From: Himantopus leucocephalus
Lineage: Eukaryota; Chordata; Aves; Charadriiformes; Recurvirostridae
DNA: 64,000 nt
Reading direction: 5' to 3'
Assembly (NCBI GenBank): GCA_003993805.1
Contig: RSEF01000002.1
Span: 97,520,887 to 97,584,886 of the forward strand
Part shown: positions 25,901 to 39,249 of the stretch, piece after piece
Layout: each line of letters begins with the position of its first letter
Position numbering within the stretch: the stretch's first letter is position 1
Translations under genes and position numbers: made by a program
The notes under the pieces: generated by a model
Databases searched by the model: none
Seen by the model: only the letters and a program-made list of their open reading frames with translations
What the model was told of the DNA's origin: nothing

Positions 25901-28900
25901 TACATGGTAATTTCAGCCAAGAAGAAAAATAATATCCTTTAGATGTGATGTTCCACTAGTAAAGAGTCAATTTTCTTTATCCAGCTGCAAATTGTTTTGG
26001 ACTGTGAATTATGCAGATTGTGCAATAAAGGCATATAACACTCATGTCACATGTCCCTAGAAAATAGATCTGTTTTATAGGGATATAACTCAGTTTGAAT
26101 GTGGTCCTTGGTATTCTTCACCGGTCTCTACCAATTCATTAGTATTTAAATTTATGTTAATTTCATCAAGGTGTGAAAAGATCTTTTTTTGCATATACAT
26201 GAACCAACGATATTACTATTCAACCAGCTATTTTCCTTTTTTTACCCTGGAGAAGCTTGTTGTATGTTAACAGAAAGTGAAAAGGGGAGATTATAAAAGC
26301 CCATTTTTGAAAAGTCAGGAAAGGTAGCCATTGAACCTGTTTTTAAAGGAACTAGCCACTGTTCTCTTTCCCAGTCTGAGTGAAAACTTTGAATGGTATC
26401 TCTGTGGCATGTTACACTTCAGAACATATATACATGATGGAGAGCTATCAGTTAGCACGTGTATATTACCCTATAAGGTTACCAACCTGGGACATGTCAG
26501 TGTTACACTATAACTGTGAAGATTCTATAGAAAGGCAATTGTGCTGGTGGAATGTATAAATGTTTATTACATTTCAGAGTTGAATAAATAGTGGATCTCA
26601 AATTTTTAAAGGTCCATATTTTCTTCAGAAGTGACAATGCAAATTAAAATTTTTGGACAAAGGAGCTAGCACCTTTAATCGGGAAACATATAATTTTCTG
26701 TTAAAACTACTGTCAATTCAAAATAATCTTAGGAAACATTGTTAAGAGGCCAGATTTAACTTTTGTTGTTCCCTTTGAATGTTGTCTTCTATTTAATTCC
26801 ATTTCTGGAATAAGAGTACTAATTCTGCTGGGCCAAAACAATTAATCACCCTTATATATGGAATTAGTATTTATGAACTATATCCTGTTATTGACTGAAG
26901 GAAAACAAAAGGTACATTCAGTGCATTTCCAAAGACCTTTTAAGTGGCTCGACAAAGCACATAATACAGGCCTTGTCTTACATGTCTGTGATGATACAGT
27001 TTAATAGTGTTATAAGGCTATGGTGGTGTGTAGTTGTCATGATGGTAGATTGTGCTGGTCTGTATAGATTTACTGTCATTCTTTGGGCTTTTCATACATG
27101 ACAGAGGTTGTCTGAAGCACAGCAGGAACATGAAGCTTGCAGGGGTTAAGTGTTACTTGCCTCCTGGCTCGCTACATAGTCCTCTCTGCACACATACAGA
27201 GATGAGGTGCAGGGTACATCCGTCACTGGGCCGATGACATGATGGATTACTCGTGTCATTGTCAGTACAGTCAAAATCACTCTGCTGCCGATAAGGTGGT
27301 CTCTTTTCTTTACTCTGGTTGAGTGAAGCTATTTTTCCCTCTGGTTTTAAAACTGTAGCTCTCACAAACATCCCTTAAATGAAAGATGGAAAAGGCTATT
27401 TTTAATTTTACATAGTAGCTTTGGGCCATAGGGGACAAATTCCTTTGAAAATTACTTTCAAAATGGACAGATGCATATTAAATATTTTACATCACTTGAT
27501 TTCTTCTGATCCTGAAAATAAGATCTGAATGTTTTCCTGAACTCATTCTTCCTCACAATTTATCAGAGAGACAGGCTTGGGTCTGAGTTGCTGGCATTGC
27601 TTCCTGATTCTTCTTCTCTGTAGGGCACGCGTGAAAAGAGACAGCTATCTTTGTAGTAGCACTGGAAGAGAATAAAGCACTGGAAAATGGCAGAGCTTTG
27701 GAAATGTTTGCAGGGGAGCTTTATGAGAGCTGGGTGGTGCCAATAAAAAGTTCAACAGGGGCCCTAATGCTGCCCGGCTCTGAGCTAGTCACAAACTTCT
27801 GCGTGCAGTGCTTGGTGCTGCAGCCTTTCCCCCATGCCAGCTGGTTCTGTAAAACCTAAGGGGGATGAGCTGGGGGAGAGACAGTAAATACAGCTCAGAC
27901 AGGGGTACTGAAATCTAGGCTGAGGAGTGCTGAGCACAACATCTATTTTCCTGGAAACGTACTGTCACCGAGAATTCAATGACAGTTATCGCCACAGCCT
28001 TCCCTGACACAAAGTTTTGCTCCATAATGCCTTTCCCACCCTATCCTCACAAGCCTAAAGCTGGGATTAAGACGAGCTCACTCTTTACTAAAGTTGTGTA
28101 AGAGATACAGATGATCCGCAAACTGGCAAACACGTTTGGCAGACAAGTGTGAAAGAGCCTTGCTGGGCCTCTGATGCTGCATGAGCACCGCTTCTGTCCC
28201 CTAACGGATGTTGTAAGGCTTTCGTGGCACACAGGGGTGCTGCTCTGTGCACAATGGCGCGGTGACAACTCAGCCTAGTTGTTTCTTACATTCTGATCCT
28301 GAAGTCAAGAGTTCCACTGGACAAATTGTGCTTGGAGAAGGAAATTGTAGTCACTGCCTGGTTACCGGGTATAGAACAGAGTTGGGGTGAAACGTATGCA
28401 GGCATATATGCAACTGCAATAATCTGTTTTATTATTCAAACTTTTTTGCAGCCTGTGCTCTTGACCAGAAGTATATAACATAATTTCCATCCCACTGTAG
28501 ATTCCATTTTATTTGTGCTTTCATTCTAGTATGTGTGTGTTCACATGCACACACAAAGCGTAAACATAGTGTGTTGTCTGTATATGTTTGTCTTTGCAAA
28601 TAATCAGAGAGAGTACAAAAATTTACTAAATTATTTCTGTCTTAAAACCAGAAATTCTTTCAAAAAACACGATCACATTTGCCTATGAGTAGGAAAATCT
28701 TTCTACAGAAGCTACATAGCAGCTGATTGACTTAAAAAAAAAACAACCGAAAGCTTGTGTATGCATATCAAGAGCACAAAAGATACATACTCTCCCATAC
28801 TTACACACCCATGTATGCTGATACATCTAAATGGCTTTGTTTTGAAGTTTTAATCAGATTTAAATGGAAAGTTATTGAAGAGGACTGTGTGGTCTGAATT

Positions 28901-29739
28901 TTAATCCCTGAACCCACCAGCTTCTTTTTTATTGCATGTGGTGTGGCCTTGAATTGCAGAATGTTTTAAACATACATAATGAGCTCAATGTCAAACTGTT
29001 GAGCCTTTTGTCTTTAACAATAAGCACTTAGCTCAACTAAATGAATAGAAATTGCTTTAGTGAATTACAAAAGCCAAGGTTTTACAGTGCACTAATACTG
29101 ACATTAATTAATGTAGACATTGTCATATTTTACAAATATATGGGATTAAAATCAAACGTTAAAAAAATGTAACATACATCAGTGAACAGCCCAAATTTCA
29201 ACAGTCATAGGTGCTGGATTTAAGTACTTCTTCCACCATTAGTAATATTTTTTTTCTGATTCATTCACATTTACATAGGCTACATTTAGAACATATACGG
29301 TACTGGTTGAACGGCAAGAATGGGAAAGAAATAATGTAAACAGTATGTGTAATTTCTCTAACTTGGAAAGAGATTAGATCTCCAATTCATAACACACTTT
29401 CTCCTATCGTATTTCCTAAAGGGCATATATCCTAAAGGATAACTTTTCTAACGTTAGAAAATAAAAGAACTTATTTCCTTCCCCCAAAACCAGGAGCAGT
29501 ATTCAGAAATTTACAGTAAATGGCAATTCATCGTTTAGAAATCCCTTCAACCTAGTACCAGAGTTGCTGCCAGAGATCTGAATGCTTTTGCCTAAATCTC
29601 TGTAATCCAATAAGCTTTTGTGTTTAGCAGCTTGTTTTGAAACTTGTATAGCACCCCAGCCTGTGTCTCCGTATGTTCGTTTGCAGGCAGGTGAGTGCCC
29701 GAGGGCCTGATTATTATTCAAGCCAGGAGGCCTTCACAG

Positions 29740-29860
29740 CCCCAACCAGAATGTAATTTGTAATTAACTGTCATTTACTTCTGTCTGCACTGACTTGTTG
29801 TTCAAAAGACAATGTATCTGAGCTGGTCACTAGCTTCTCTTTGTTGTGGATATGATGTCT
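29740..29860. promoter_or_regulatory. Candidate conserved non-coding element
   Basis: Contains GTAATTTGTAATTAACTGTC (overlapping homeodomain-type AATTA sites and a TGTC half-site) and CAAAAGACAATG (SOX-type ACAATG), in non-repetitive sequence. Supported only by motif content. Confidence 0.25.
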
Positions 29861-30590
29861 CTCAGATCTAGTTGTATTCGTAATGTTTAGAAAACCAAGT
29901 ACTTGCACTCTTGAAACCAAAGTGGGAAGGGGATTTCACTGATTTTTCCCAAATAAATTAGGTATATGCAATTAAGAATACTTAAGTATGTAAACTGAAG
30001 TATTTGAAGCTCTGGGATGAGTTTCCGAGCAGAATAGTTAAGTTCACGTAAGACATATTTAATTGGACTCCATTAGGGATAGAGCTTTCATGATTTTAAC
30101 TTATTATAGTTGAGATCTGTAAAACAAAAGTGCATATTTGAGTTGTGGGAATTTTTCTTAACCCATTTTAAACATTGCAACTGTATTTTCTCACTGAAGC
30201 GGGGCCACTAATGTATTCTGTGAATGTACCCATATCATGAATTTGTAATTGTCCCCATGGTAATCTTTTGTTAGCCGAAATAAACAAAAGAATAACATAA
30301 TATCCACATTTATTTCTTTAAGGCTTGTGCTTCGAATTATTATTGACATAATTTTAATTCATGAAAAGTAAAAAAAAATAAATAAATCTTTTTCTATTTA
30401 AACTCTGTTTCACGCACTTGTCTGTGAGAAAGCAGGCATGACATCGTGCAGCAATAAGTATCCGCACACAAAACCACTTTAAAAACAGGTTAACCTTATC
30501 TAATTCCGACCCTTAGCTCGGCCTAAAAACACTATACTGCTGTTTTGCCAGAGCAGAACTTTTGGCCCGCTTCATCTCTTTTGTCGCCGA

Positions 30591-30627
30591 TGCTGCTGCT
30601 GCCGCCGCCGCCGCTGTTGTTGCTGTT
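30591..30627 (+). repeat. GCT/GCC/GTT triplet tract
   Basis: TGCTGCTGCTGCCGCCGCCG followed by CCGCTGTTGTTGCTGTT, an imperfect triplet repeat of about 12 units. It would read as poly-Ala in one + frame, but no ATG opens that frame upstream. Confidence 0.88.
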
Positions 30628-30915
30628 GACGTTTTCTTCTTCCACCTTCACAGGTGCTGTTGCTGCCCCTCACCTGCGGCAGCCTGGGTGAGGGTCTCCA
30701 GGAGCAGCAGCACCAGGAGACCACTGCGGCTCATCTCAAGCCCCGTCCTGGGCACACCTATGGATAAAAGGAGCATCTCCCTCGGGCTCAGCACAGCTCT
30801 TGGCCTGCTCTGCCTTTCCCAGCACTATCACGTCAGACTGCATATTCCGGGCGGTATATACTGGTCAAGGGGATGCATAAAAAGGCTCAATGGCATTCTT
30901 TTGTCGTACTTAAAA

Positions 30916-30935
30916 GGGGGGGGTGGGGGTGGTGG
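30916..30935 (+). repeat. G-rich run with quadruplex potential
   Basis: GGGGGGGGTGGGGGTGGTGG: eight G, T, five G, then two GG pairs. It could form a two-layer G-quadruplex on the + strand. A purine stretch follows directly to about 30959. Confidence 0.65.
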
Positions 30936-33900
30936 AGAGAAAAGAAAGAGAAGAAAGAGCAATGTCTATAGGAACAGCTTTCCCCCCACGGTGATTTGCA
31001 TAAAGTTGGATTAAATAGCGCCTCAAGCCCCAAAAGGCTGATTACTTACACTGGGCCTTATTAATTATTTCCTTCTTTATTTGAAACAATTACGGGGGGA
31101 AAACAAACACCGTGTCGCTATCTCTTTAAGACCGGGAGCAATAAAAGCGTAAGACCCCAAAGAAAGCCTGCTTTTTGTGGAGTGTTTTCTGTTCTCGGCA
31201 GCCACGTCGGGGCTAGCAATTCCCATGCGTTATCAAAAGAGACAAGAAGCAGCAGGCTTTAGCACCTAGCTGAGCGGGATTGCTACATGCCACTCTAAGT
31301 GCGATTAAGCTTCCTTTAGTGCACCAGTGACATCACTGATGGCTCAAAGCTGCAGCTACTCAAGAGTATTAGAATGCATTTCATGCTTGGCTTACTCAAA
31401 ACTGCAGAGCTAAAATTTACACCTTATTTGATGTTCTTCTCCCCGCTGTTAATTGGTAAAGGGATCTCTGACCCTTTTGATCTCTGCTACAATCCTCTAA
31501 ATGCCCAGGTCTGCTAAACTGTTCAGCAGGAGATGCTCAGCAGTTGCCCAGTAATGTGAAGTCTTTTTTTGGCTTTCTTGCCTTTGGTTTACATCCAAGT
31601 TGCACAGAAATAAGAGATGACAGTTGTTATAGATATGCTGGTTTAATTACTTGTCAGCTTATAGCTGATATCTCGGCTAGCCAACGTGGAAGCTTAACTT
31701 TCTTCTAGTAGCTTAAAGCATGACCAACTGCTAGTGCTTTAGTATTTAGCCATAAAACTCTGGATACATTTAAGATAAAAAATAAAATAGAGGAACAGCC
31801 TTTTTGATTTACTTGCAAAAGTGATCAGCTTTTGGTGCTCTTGATTTCCTGTAGATCTTAGGTAACGTAAAATTATTTGGTTGTATTGACATCTAAGTGA
31901 ATATCAGACTTGTTTTAATTCCAATTTATAATTGCATGGGGAATACCGAATACGCTTTTCCCCTGCTACCTTTAAAATGAGAGACTTAAAGTCTTTATGA
32001 GAATAAAGGAGAGTTGTGTTGTGTTGACTCGACTACAAATATCACTATATAAAGTTGTTTTACCAGCTTTCCTTGAAGAGGCATCCCTTCGAAAGGAACC
32101 TAGCGCATATAATCTTAATGTATACGTGATTAAAAGCGATTAGCATGCACGCACCTCTGCATATGGCTGAATTAATTGCACAGAATACTGTGAATTTTAA
32201 TGGAGGTGACGGTAGCCGTTGAGCACCTTTGAAGAATTTGCTTAGTGAAGAACAAATGAGGAATGCTGTAGTAATTGTTGCCTATAGGTGCAGGCTGGCT
32301 AAAACGTGACCCCACGGTTGAGACACCATACTCTCCCCCTCCAAACCCTGTCAGAGGTTTTTAGTGTTTATCCCAGGCTTTGTTATCCACCAAGATACAT
32401 AGTTTCCATTGAAGTGAAACAGATTATTGGTTACTATAGTTTCCCTATTGCTCAATTCAGTGCTGTGAAAAGCCAGGCACAATAGGTTTAAAAGTCCAGT
32501 TAGGACAAATAAATCCATGTTGTGAAGAATGGGAGAGAAGATACCTGTTCTTCTGTCTTTGATGTATTCTTTATTCTGTAGGATAGAAGGGGAATTAGTG
32601 GAGGGTTAATTGTTCGGTGCTTAGAGCTCTGTCTTTCCAGTTTACTGCAGAGTGAAATATAGTGCTATAAAGACAAAGTGAATATTGTTGGACTTCTTCC
32701 CCTCCCCCCTCCTTTCCAGTTTTCAAGATGTGCAAGATACTGTAGCTGTGCGGTGGAGACAGGAATACAGATTTGTGAGTTTGATCTCTGACGTTATATT
32801 TTCCCTGCACCGAGTCGCATCCGTGTAGTGTTTGCCTCCTTTCCACACCAAAATGGGAAACGGTATTTTCTTTTATCATGAGAAAATTACTCCACCCAGA
32901 ATTGTGAGGTTAAGCTACAGAAAATTTACATCAAGGAAAGTGAAAATGTCAGCTTTCACCAGGATACATCAAGAACCAACCATCTGAGCACGCTGGCAAA
33001 ATTAATGTATTCTAGAAGGCCAACACACAAATGTTAAGAAGGACTTGATGATACAGTGCAGATTAAAGCAGTGGCTTTTGTGCCTCTGGAAGCTATGTTT
33101 GCATTCAGCCCAGTATGACTAGGAAAAAAGTTAATTTGATTTGATAGCTGAAAAGGTCACACATTTTGTTCTGCGCCTTGCATGCTTTTTCTCTTAACTA
33201 GATTTCTCCATTTCAGCCAGGGCTCACTTTTAAGAATTTCTGCTTTGCTATAGCCCTTGTTGAATCCTGCCAAGAAACAAGTTGTGGACAGCATTCTACA
33301 TGCATAATACAATAGCAAAATGGAAAACCACTGAAGTCAAACTGTGTTCCAAGCTTATTTGGCTTCGTTTATCCTATATTTCTTATTCTTCTGTGCAAGT
33401 TCACGGGGAATAGGAAAAAGGATGGAGGGGAACAGAGTTAATCAAGCACAGCCTGCGAAATACAGCACAGGTAAACTACAGAAAAGATTAAATATTGGCA
33501 ATCTCTACCGAAAGTGCAACCTTCTTCTCTGAAGGTGTTATTTGACATTGCTGAAGGTTTCATCTTGATTACTTTCAATAAAATCCAAAGTAAGGATGAC
33601 TGTCTTGGCTCACTAAGCAACAAGGTTTTATCACTAATTACAATCCTTTATTACCAGTAGTTTAATAGGTTTATGATAGGTCATAAAACAATCCAGCATG
33701 GGAGTACATAAAAGGAATAGGTTATACAGCTGTGACATCTTAATATCTATTCATTGTAATCATTTTATGATCTTTAATGGTAGTATTTTTTAAATAAGTT
33801 TGTATGCTTTTACATGGAATAGATGGCCACCAAAAATGGGAGGTGGAGGAAAACCACATAAATATAGAGTAAAATACTTAATGAGGCATTTTGAAAACTT

Positions 33901-36900
33901 CTAATGTCAAAAGCATGTAGACTGTATCACGCATGTGGAGTCTCATTATGCGTAATTATAATAAAATTATAAGTGCTATAATAATTCTAACCTTGAAGGC
34001 ACAATAAAGGATAGTTATATTTGCCTTCCTAGCCCACACATCTGAGACGTTTTCCTCATTAATTATATTTCATGTAAGTATAATTATGTAGTGTAAGACT
34101 AAAATTCGAAAGCATTTGCTAAATCACTCTTAATGGCAGCCTTATTCTTCAGAGCTTTAATATAACTAATTATATCTAAAGTTATAGGCTGAAATAAGAA
34201 ATAGAAACAAAGTAAAATTTACACTGTATGAGATTTTTTTCCCCAACTGATTGTTTTAATCTGTAATGTAATTAATGAATGGAAAGTAAGTTAGTAGAGA
34301 AAATGGATTATTGTTTGAAACTATAATAAGAGTCAATCCTAATTCCTCCAGTATAAGTTATTTTGACTTTGGCTTCACGGGAATCATGTTGGACTAAAAC
34401 TCTACATTTTCTGTGACATAGAACATTATGTTATGAGCTTATAGATCTCTTTGGAGATGATATGCCCACACAAACTATTCTGATGGTTTCTGTAGTGCAT
34501 AAAATATTTGACTGTGTTAAAATATCAAGTCACATTATACATTATAGCAGGAAAACAGTGTTTTGAGATGTTGTAATACTTAATTTGCTAAGATTTGGCT
34601 TGTCGTATTTGTTCACAAGTCTGTACCACTAATCCATCCACTAATGGCTACATTAGTGGCTTTGTTGGTAATACAATTATTTCAACTTTACCTTGAGAAT
34701 AAATGTAAACACAATACCTCAATATGGAATAATATAATACAAAGATACAGGTTGGTTTTTTTCTTCTCTGTGAGTATTATTCAAATGACTATGACAGCAC
34801 TATGTATTACAGGATGGAGAAACAAATATATTTTCACAGAAATAAAGGAGAAGAAAAATAATTCAGAATGTAATGGAAGTTTTTAAATAACTTAGGGTAG
34901 CTATTGACTTTAAAAAATAAGACTTAATATTCAAGGATTTTTATTTTTTTTTTAAAAAGTTCAACCACGGAATATCTGGAGGGAGGCAATCTGAAGTTCC
35001 TTCCAATGATGAAAAGATTTTCTAAGTTTTGTGTGTTAGTTTTGAAGAGGGAAAATATACAGGGATTCAACGGGCTTCTCCAAAATTAAAGCTATACATC
35101 TATTTCATTTCCTTTCCTTACCGTAGTTTATTATGTATTACTACAAAACTGTATATAGCTATAGACTGCATGTGAGAACTTAACACACCTAACATAACAT
35201 AAATATGTTTATTTTACATGTGCAGACACAAACTCATACTTTTTTTAAAAATATATATTCCTACATTAATTATATCATGATTTTAGACTTTATCAGGATC
35301 AATGACGCTCAGGTTGAGACATTCCATAAGAATACAGTAAACTATCTTTTAGTTCTCACTTGCTGCTGGGTGTTTCATCTACCTGCAGATCTACTCCAAA
35401 GTAGATATTTAGATGGTTTATACAATTGTGAGGTTCCAGACAATAGGACTTCTTCAAAGAGCAGTGTTTTGAAGTACCATACACTGGAAGAAGAATACTT
35501 CAGACCTGACAAATTTCTTCTGTCCACAGGGAGGATAGTGGGATGTAGAACAAAAAAAGCAAAATCCAGAGAATGGTCTACATTTGTTCTGTTATCCGTG
35601 TAGATGCTACAATCATTCATACCTGTGTTGCATTAGAGCACCAAGTTCTAATTGAGGTTATAACCTAAATAACAGTGGAAGCAGGACTAACAGGGAGAAG
35701 ATAGTCAGCTTCTTAAGTATAGTTTGTGAACCAAGGCACCCTAAATCTTTGTCCACTTGTTTGCAAGGACTGCTTCATCTTTACTAGATGGAAAATATCT
35801 CCGGTTCTTTAAATTGATAAGAAAAAGGGTATTTTTCTGTCAGAAATCCCTTTCTATCCATGCTGTCTTGGTCGAGTTGCAATTCATAGAGCTGTTAGAA
35901 AACTGAGGTACTCTGGACTTAAAATAGAAGGGACTATGGTAAAACAGAGGGAATCCTGCCATGGCAGAAAATTCTCCCTGTTGTGGTCCTTAGCTCCTTT
36001 TCCTTCCAGAGACAAACTGCCACAGGACTAGTCTATTTAGGTGGGATTTGTGAGAGAGGATTTCAGGAGTTGTACTGAGGTACAGAGCTGGTGTGGTAGT
36101 GTTTGGATTTATGTTGAGGCTTTCTGTGGGATTAGTTAACAGTTTCAGCTGATACAGTGTTCGTAGTTTAACTACACAGTATTTGGAATGCCAGGCACCT
36201 ATCTTTTTGTGTATGTTTTATAAACTAAAAGAATAATGGTGTCAGTTATGCACCCACGTCCCTGTTATGCATTTACATAGGAAGATCTTATTGTGCCTAT
36301 CAGTCTTTCTTTGCGCAGAATGCAATTATTAAACTGTTGTTATTCTGTTTCTGATAAAATGAATAATTTTCCAAAGCAAATAGTAATAAGCAAAATGGCT
36401 TTAATTACTTTGATGCCACAGTGACAATTTCTTTTTTTTTCTTTTTGGATGTTCTCGCTACTAGGGGTCTTTCTACAAGGATAAGTTAGGGGCTGTTGCT
36501 AGTAGGGTATGTTGCTGATAAAATCTTTTCCACTCTGTCTTCTCATTTCATATCCTACTTTGGGCAATATTTTGACAGAGGTTTTGTGGAAAGAGAGTAT
36601 CACAGTATGGTACTATCTTTTGCTTTTTGGGTCCCATTTTTATTTGCTTTTTATTGCTTTGCATATCCTATGCTAAAGGATAAAGCCATGGGAGGATTCA
36701 GGTATGATAAATGTTAAGTGTTGCCATAAATCAGATCCAGTGAATAATGTTAAGCACCTACAAATTAATCAAAGCAGCACCTAACTTTTAAATGCCTGGC
36801 TCTCAGACAACAATTAAAACCCAACGTTCCTAATATCCCTCTAAAGGGTATGGGCTGATTGGCAAGTAATCCTGAACACCCACATGTGGAGTGAGGAGCC

Positions 36901-37431
36901 AGCTGAAGCAGCTGATAAGAAACATAATGTGATGTTCGAGTCTGATATCTCAAGCTGTTCCTCTCTAGAGTTTATCTGAGGGAAGACAGCAGAATGACAC
37001 TGTCCTTAGGATATCTGTGTTTTGGAAGCCCCTCTTGAGCATGGTTGAACTCATGTAGTCTTCCACTGAGATGGACAAGGGTACCTCCTTTCAAACTGTC
37101 ATTGTCAAGATGATAGGACTGCTATTAATATATTTATTACATTCATTGCTATTTAAAAGCAAGTACGCTGAGCTTAATTTTACTTGGAGGGAATCACCTT
37201 GTTTTAATGTAACTGGAATGAATTTTCACCTGTGAGGCATAAATTGTCAGAGCTCTTTCATATCACAAATTCTTTTTCTTTTGAGAGAAATGAAGGAATC
37301 TTCCTTCACTCCAAGAGGAACAGATGCAACAAGATTATTCAAGTCCAGTCACTTAATGGTTTTATTTAAATAAAATTCAAATTACTTCAGAGTTTTGCTT
37401 CTATTCTCTGTTTGTTCACAAGTCCTCTTTT

Positions 37432-37432
37432 N
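37432..37432. other. Single N in assembly
   Basis: One ambiguous base between GTCCTCTTTT and GACTTTTTTT. No flanking duplication is visible, unlike the N at 42675. Confidence 0.85.
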
Positions 37433-38778
37433 GACTTTTTTTCTACATGCGTTAGTGGAAATACTTTTCCTGGTCATCAGCAGGTCTTTGTTGCTGTTTT
37501 CCTTTTTTTTTTAATCAAAAAGGTCTAGACTATCTTGTGCCTTAATGGTGTATTACTGCCTTCTTAAAGGCTAACAGCTTAGAAAACTTGCCTAGCTAGT
37601 GGTATTCAACTGAGTGTTCCTCTATGATATCCATCAAATGTTTCCTTGAAATCTTGTTCCTCTATCATGCAGTAAGATAAGTAGAATTAGGTCTGAGGTC
37701 CATGAGCTTCAAAGAAATAATGCACCTTAAAGACAATGCTAACAGTGTAAAACTATAGAAGTACAAGTCTTAGCATAAAAAGCGCAGCAGGACACAACTT
37801 ATATCTTCCAGTATTAGGATTAATACAAAGAAGGCATTTTACTTACCTCAAAGTCTTTCTTCATTATGCTATTCATTATCTAGTGCACATCTTCTCATAA
37901 CATAAGGAATTTCATGTATGCTTTTTTAATATTTTTCTAATTTGATGCCTAACTTATTTTCAACATATGTACCTGGTCTTTACTAGAGACAGCACCCAAC
38001 ATTTTAACAGTTTAACCAAAATGGTCTTATACAATCAAATTGTTGTCTCACCTAATTTCCTCTTAAGCATAGAAAATGCCAACCTGGAAGATTATTTTCA
38101 TGTCCTGGTCATGAGTAACAAAACTTCCTTATTTAGAGTTGTATAAAAATAATTGCTGGAAGACAGAAAACTTTCCCTACTTCCAAGATAGAATTCACTT
38201 CTATTTTTCACTAAAACTTCCTTTAAATAAAGGTAAAGTATCAGTAAATGTTATGCACCAATCAAGTTTGAATTCCAGTCAAGATTTGGACTGCTTTCCT
38301 ACGCAACTGTTGTCTAACTTGGTATTCAGACTTGAAAGGAGTTTTACCTTGAAAGAAAAGTTGTAATCATCAACCTGCTTAAATATGACTCTACAGAACG
38401 AAATGTTCATATCTGATTTAGGATATCAAGTTGGTCCAGATAGTGCTGTTTTAATTAGTACCATTACATTTCAAAATCTCTCTTTAATGCATTTTTGAAG
38501 CTTACCAGGATCAGGTTTTATATGCCTATCAACTATCTGTATTTATTTACAATTTGCCCATGAAACAATTTTCAAAACTCTGTTTTCTTGTTTTGCAGTA
38601 TGAGTAACAAAAAATCACCTAATTTTAAAAAGTGTAATTGAATACTTTTTAGTTTTTACTGTATATTGGAATGTTGCCTGCTAGGTACTTTAAATAATAA
38701 TCTTACCTCAAATGTAATGCATGCTTTAATTACAGAAATTTCTCTTATATACCTGAAATGTTAATTCCATACGGAACT

Positions 38779-38821
38779 GAGAGAAAAGGGAAAAAAGGGG
38801 GAGAAAAAAAAGGAAAGAAAA
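38779..38821 (+). repeat. Purine-only tract
   Basis: About 43 consecutive A/G bases including runs of six and eight A and five G, lying some 80 bases left of the 100-N gap at 38901. Confidence 0.85.
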
Positions 38822-38900
38822 CAAGCACAATGTATATTCATCGCATCAATTTGAAAGCTCTTGATTTTGTTCCTAAGGGTGATTCTGTTCTCCCCAGACA

Positions 38901-39000
38901 NNNNNNNNNNNNNNNNNNNNNNNNNNNNNNNNNNNNNNNNNNNNNNNNNNNNNNNNNNNNNNNNNNNNNNNNNNNNNNNNNNNNNNNNNNNNNNNNNNNN
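38901..39000. other. Assembly gap (100 N)
   Basis: Exactly 100 placeholder Ns. It follows a long purine tract at 38779-38821, a plausible cause of low coverage. Confidence 0.95.
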
Positions 39001-39249
39001 GTGTTGTGCACTCATTAGTGCTCTTAGAAACTACAATACAAATAAAATATCAACTGCAAACTGCAAGAATTACCTATCTTTCCTGCTCACAGGGGGCTAT
39101 TATGATTTTGGGGGTCAATTATGATTTTTTAGGACAATATAAGGTATTGCCATTACTGAGGACATAAAAGTACCTTAAATGAATTTTATAGCTTGATGAT
39201 CAGATTGGTAGAAAGAGGATGGAAGCTATTATCATGGAACATAATGTGG

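Larger units (their letters stand above)
13553..30560. other. Long unassigned stretch (gene desert)
   Basis: About 17 kb without a recognisable exon, RNA gene or sizeable mobile element. Overlapping frames of 147 codons (15383-14940, - strand) and 166 codons (15231-15731, + strand, opening with TTG) look like chance: they share DNA on opposite strands and match no family known to me. Simple tracts are listed separately. Patches near 16960-17115, 19590-19720, 28970-29160 and 29740-29860 are low in simple repeats and rich in homeodomain- and SOX-like words, the look of conserved non-coding DNA, but conservation cannot be measured here. A GC-richer patch at 24340-24420 is unassigned. Confidence 0.5.
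30561..31231. promoter_or_regulatory. Isolated CpG-rich patch, possible promoter or enhancer
   Basis: CpG dinucleotides, rare across the rest of the window, occur here roughly 25-30 times in 670 bases by eye. The patch also contains the GCT/GCC triplet tract (30591-30627), a G-rich run (30916-30935), TATA-like words (GGTATATACTGG near 30855, GCATAAAAAGG near 30875) and an ACACTGGGCCTTATTAATTA stretch near 31050. A 150-codon + frame crosses it, but it opens with TTG, begins with low-complexity Ala and ends in poly-Gly from the G-run, so it is not credible as a gene. A weak CpG island could be the 5' end of an unannotated lncRNA or an orphan regulatory island. No start site can be fixed from sequence alone. 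Confidence 0.4.
31232..38900. other. Unassigned intergenic sequence
   Basis: About 7.7 kb of AT-rich, mostly non-repetitive DNA without recognised genes. Stretches around 32100-32280 and 33930-34200 have many AATTA/TTAATT words and little simple repeat, resembling conserved non-coding DNA. A single N at 37432 marks an unresolved base or zero-length join. The frames at 35205-35603 (132 codons) and its - strand partner overlap each other and match nothing known. Confidence 0.5.

Noticed and set aside
30650..30692. Possible micro-exon between a polypyrimidine-CACAG and a GGTGAGG
   Set aside because: Acceptor- and donor-like words flank only about 35 bases. Such pairs are common by chance and no neighbouring exon is visible.
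30562..31014. 150-codon + frame with poly-Ala and poly-Gly
   Set aside because: It opens with TTG, not ATG. Its Ala and Gly runs come from the triplet tract and the G-run, and no domain or coding signature is seen.
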